Of a DNA stretch of 57,577 nucleotides, positions 55,487 through 57,577 are shown piece by piece. The position numbers and the translations under genes are program-made. The stretch is from contig NZ_CANMIO010000023.1 in NCBI RefSeq assembly GCF_947497935.1, positions 1 to 57,577 on the forward strand, given 5' to 3'. This DNA is from an uncultured Shewanella sp. (GTDB taxonomy: Bacteria > Pseudomonadota > Gammaproteobacteria > Enterobacterales > Shewanellaceae). Below the pieces are notes generated by a model. The model saw only the letters and a program-made list of their open reading frames with translations. It was not told where the DNA came from and ran no database searches. Within the stretch, counting starts at the first letter, position 1; the number at the start of each line of letters is the position of its first letter.

Positions 55487-57337
55487 TCACGCCATTGTTT
55501 CATCACCAATGACTCTCGGCTCGTCATTAGATTCATTAGTTAATCCCAACTTAGCTGCATCGGCAGGAATTAAGCTGATAAGTTCAACCCCTATAGGGAT
55601 CTCAAGTTCACCTTCACCACTAATCAACCGCACCTTCCCCTCTTGCAGATAAATAAGCGGGATGGCAGCTTCGGCATACTGCTCCATAAACATAGCGTAA
55701 TTGAAACTTTCTGTTAGGCGTGTACTTTTAATTGTTGCACCTTTCGCCATTAAACTCGCAAGCTTAGAATAAGAGACACCATCACCAAATAGACTTAATC
55801 GCTCCAAGTAAGACTCAGATAATTGATGTCTTGCACTGGCTGTTTCACCATTATTGAGTCCAAATACCTTTTTATTACCAAATACATCTTGAAAATAGAA
55901 AGTGACAAGCGGATTGAGCTGCCTGTATGGCGACATTACCAGTACTCGGCCAATACCTGCCATATTCATATGATTTTCGGCATGTTCTGATGCAGGATTA
56001 CCAAAATAAACGGGTACGTTATCCATACGGGCTAAGCGCACATTATCCCAGTTATTATCGGCAAGCAGCACTGTGACACCCTTTGCCTGCAGGGTTTTAG
56101 CCAGTGCCCGTGGAAACTTGGATGCGCCGAAAATGAGTAAGCCTTGAGAGGAGTCAGCGGTAACGCCAAGCATTTTTGCCCATCGCCCTGCCGTTAAACT
56201 TTGAATAACCACTGTGCCGATAATTATTAAAAACACCAGAGGCACAATGAGCTCAGCACCTTCAATTCCGATGGCTTCAAGCTTAATAGCAAATAATGAA
56301 GATACCGCAGCGGCAACAATACCCCGTGGTGCTACCCAACTTAAAAACCACTTATCCCCCTTTGAGAGCGAGGTACCGACACCACAACACCAAATACTTA
56401 AAGGACGTGCAATTAACATCACCACCGCGAGTAGCGCTAAGCCTTCCCAGCCTAGGTTTAGCAGTGCATCGGCATTGAGTCTTGCTGCAAGTAATATAAA
56501 TAGCGCAGAAATAAGTAATACGGTCAGGGTCTCTTTAAACTCGAGAATATCAGCGATATCGACGCCCTTCATATTCGCGAGCCATATACCCATTACCGTC
56601 ACAGAAAGCAGACCTGCTTCTTCCTGTAACAGGTTTGAACCAACGAAAACCGCTAACATTAAGGTCAGAACCGCGGTATTACGTAAGTAATGTGGCAGTA
56701 AGTTATTACGCAGAATTAACCCAACTAAATAACCGCTAACAGCACCAAAGCCCAGACCTATCGCCAACATGGCACTCAGGGCATGCAGAACATGTGTAGT
56801 GGGATCGGCCGCAACAGCAATATATTCAAACACCAACACAGCAAGCAACGCACCGATGGGGTCAATAACGATACCTTCCCAGCGCAAAATACTGGCAAGC
56901 TCTGTTTTTGGCCTCACACTTCGAAGCATGGGTACAATAACAGTCGGGCCCGTAACCACCACTAAGGCACCAAATAAAAGCGCCATGGACCATTTAAAAT
57001 CGAGTAAATAGAAGGTGCCCATTGCAATACAAGCCCAGGTGATCACTGTGCCTAAGGTAACAAGTCGCGTCACCATAACACCATGCTCTTTAATCTCTTT
57101 GAAATTAAGGGTTAATGCGCCCTCAAATAGGATAATTGCAACACCAAGGGAGATGATCGGAAACAACAAATCACCAAAAATGACATCAGGCTGTAAAAAG
57201 CCAAGACCGGGCCCAAGCAAGAGGCCGCATAACAATAGAGGTAAAATAGCAGGCAGTCTTAATTTCCACCCTATCCACTGACAAAACAACGATAACACAC
57301 CTAGCAAAGCAAGCATCGCAGTGATCTGCTCCAGCAT
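55487..57337 (-). CDS. CPA1-type cation/proton antiporter with C-terminal RCK-like domain
   Basis: The 616-aa protein has about 12-13 helices with LLPLLLCGLLLGPGLGFL, FEGALTLNFKEIKEHG and the antiporter core GALVVVTGPTVIVPMLRSV (about 122-140). A cytoplasmic Rossmann-like domain follows at about 395-520 (LLIFGASKFPRALAKTL); its glycine loop is degenerate, so NAD binding is doubtful. It exchanges Na+ or K+ for H+ across the inner membrane. The start ATG 57337 fits the first helix. A heptamer repeat lies 164 bp upstream. Confidence 0.88.
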   Translation of the reverse strand: MLEQITAMLALLGVLSLFCQWIGWKLRLPAILPLLLCGLLLGPGLGFLQPDVIFGDLLFPIISLGVAIILFEGALTLNFKEIKEHGVMVTRLVTLGTVITWACIAMGTFYLLDFKWSMALLFGALVVVTGPTVIVPMLRSVRPKTELASILRWEGIVIDPIGALLAVLVFEYIAVAADPTTHVLHALSAMLAIGLGFGAVSGYLVGLILRNNLLPHYLRNTAVLTLMLAVFVGSNLLQEEAGLLSVTVMGIWLANMKGVDIADILEFKETLTVLLISALFILLAARLNADALLNLGWEGLALLAVVMLIARPLSIWCCGVGTSLSKGDKWFLSWVAPRGIVAAAVSSLFAIKLEAIGIEGAELIVPLVFLIIIGTVVIQSLTAGRWAKMLGVTADSSQGLLIFGASKFPRALAKTLQAKGVTVLLADNNWDNVRLARMDNVPVYFGNPASEHAENHMNMAGIGRVLVMSPYRQLNPLVTFYFQDVFGNKKVFGLNNGETASARHQLSESYLERLSLFGDGVSYSKLASLMAKGATIKSTRLTESFNYAMFMEQYAEAAIPLIYLQEGKVRLISGEGELEIPIGVELISLIPADAAKLGLTNESNDEPRVIGDETMA

Positions 57338-57500
57338 AGCCTATTTCCTTATCTGAACGTTTCTCTTGAAACGCTGTTTGTTAAAACATGCCGTTGAGTG
57401 TAAAAACTATAGTCAAACCTGAGTAAAATACGATAACGCTAAGAAAAGTAAATCAATATTATCGTTAAATATTCTGGATGGGTAAGAATGCAGCAAGATG

Positions 57501-57577
57501 AGGTGCTAGGTGCTAGGTGCTAGGTGCTAGGTGCTAGGTGCTAGGTGCTAGGTGCTAGGTGCTAGGTGCTAGGTGCT
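57501..57577. repeat. Heptanucleotide tandem repeat, 11 copies to the window edge
   Basis: The unit AGGTGCT is repeated 11 times without a mismatch and runs off the window. It lies upstream of the antiporter gene. Repeats of this purity usually change in copy number by slippage. Confidence 0.95.

Noticed and set aside
56214..56690. Plus-strand frame of 158 codons opposite the antiporter
   Set aside because: Antisense to a clear membrane-protein gene; its Ser/Ala/Thr-rich product is typical of such shadows.

Overview
The window reads as chromosomal DNA of a marine gammaproteobacterium, most probably Shewanella. This rests on gene content: an rnf operon ending in nth, a fused thiDE gene inside a thiC-DE-F-S-G-H operon, cmoAB next to a RimK-like ATP-grasp module, a PsrA-type site before fadE, several GGDEF proteins and a large TonB-dependent receptor. 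The species cannot be named from sequence alone.

Layout. 1-3642: end of the Rnf electron-transport operon (rnfC 3' end, rnfD, rnfG, rnfE), then nth. 3643-7114: a hidden 27-codon membrane-protein gene, gloA, and a convergent TonB-dependent receptor whose 1 kb upstream region carries two near-perfect CRP sites. 8135-12971: ruvCAB, yebC and aspS, all on the minus strand. 13142-15952: a diguanylate cyclase with three periplasmic solute-binding domains. 16102-23813 (plus): cmoA-cmoB, a module of lipoprotein zinc protease-like protein, 7TM protein with inactive transglutaminase and ATP-grasp ligase, then a degenerate M3-like peptidase overlapping a DUF3541 gene. 24013-27835: small proteins, a CHASE3-HAMP-GGDEF cyclase, a stand-alone receiver and one frameshifted zinc-ribbon gene. 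27947-34738: the thiamine operon under a TPP riboswitch. 34947-46138: housekeeping and transport genes (hemolysin III family, DTW protein, def, POT transporter, alkyltransferase-like protein, DUF3108 protein, class II amidotransferase, fadE).

46303-55486 is an accessory region. It holds a frameshifted imm11-type immunity gene, the serine transporter sdaC, a gene-poor stretch with a cluster of stem-loops (four with GGA in the loop), a gene fragment cut by an ISAs1 remnant, an AT-rich two-gene unit for secreted proteins (a lipase-like hydrolase stopped by one in-frame TAA, and a choice-of-anchor-like partner), and an IS3 orfA remnant. The window ends with a CPA1-type antiporter and an 11-copy heptanucleotide repeat that runs off the edge.

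No rRNA, tRNA or CRISPR array was seen. The best candidates for something undescribed are the stem-loop cluster near 49.5-49.8 kb, the interrupted lipase and partner unit, the peptidase-like protein without its zinc motif beside DUF3541, and the heptamer repeat.
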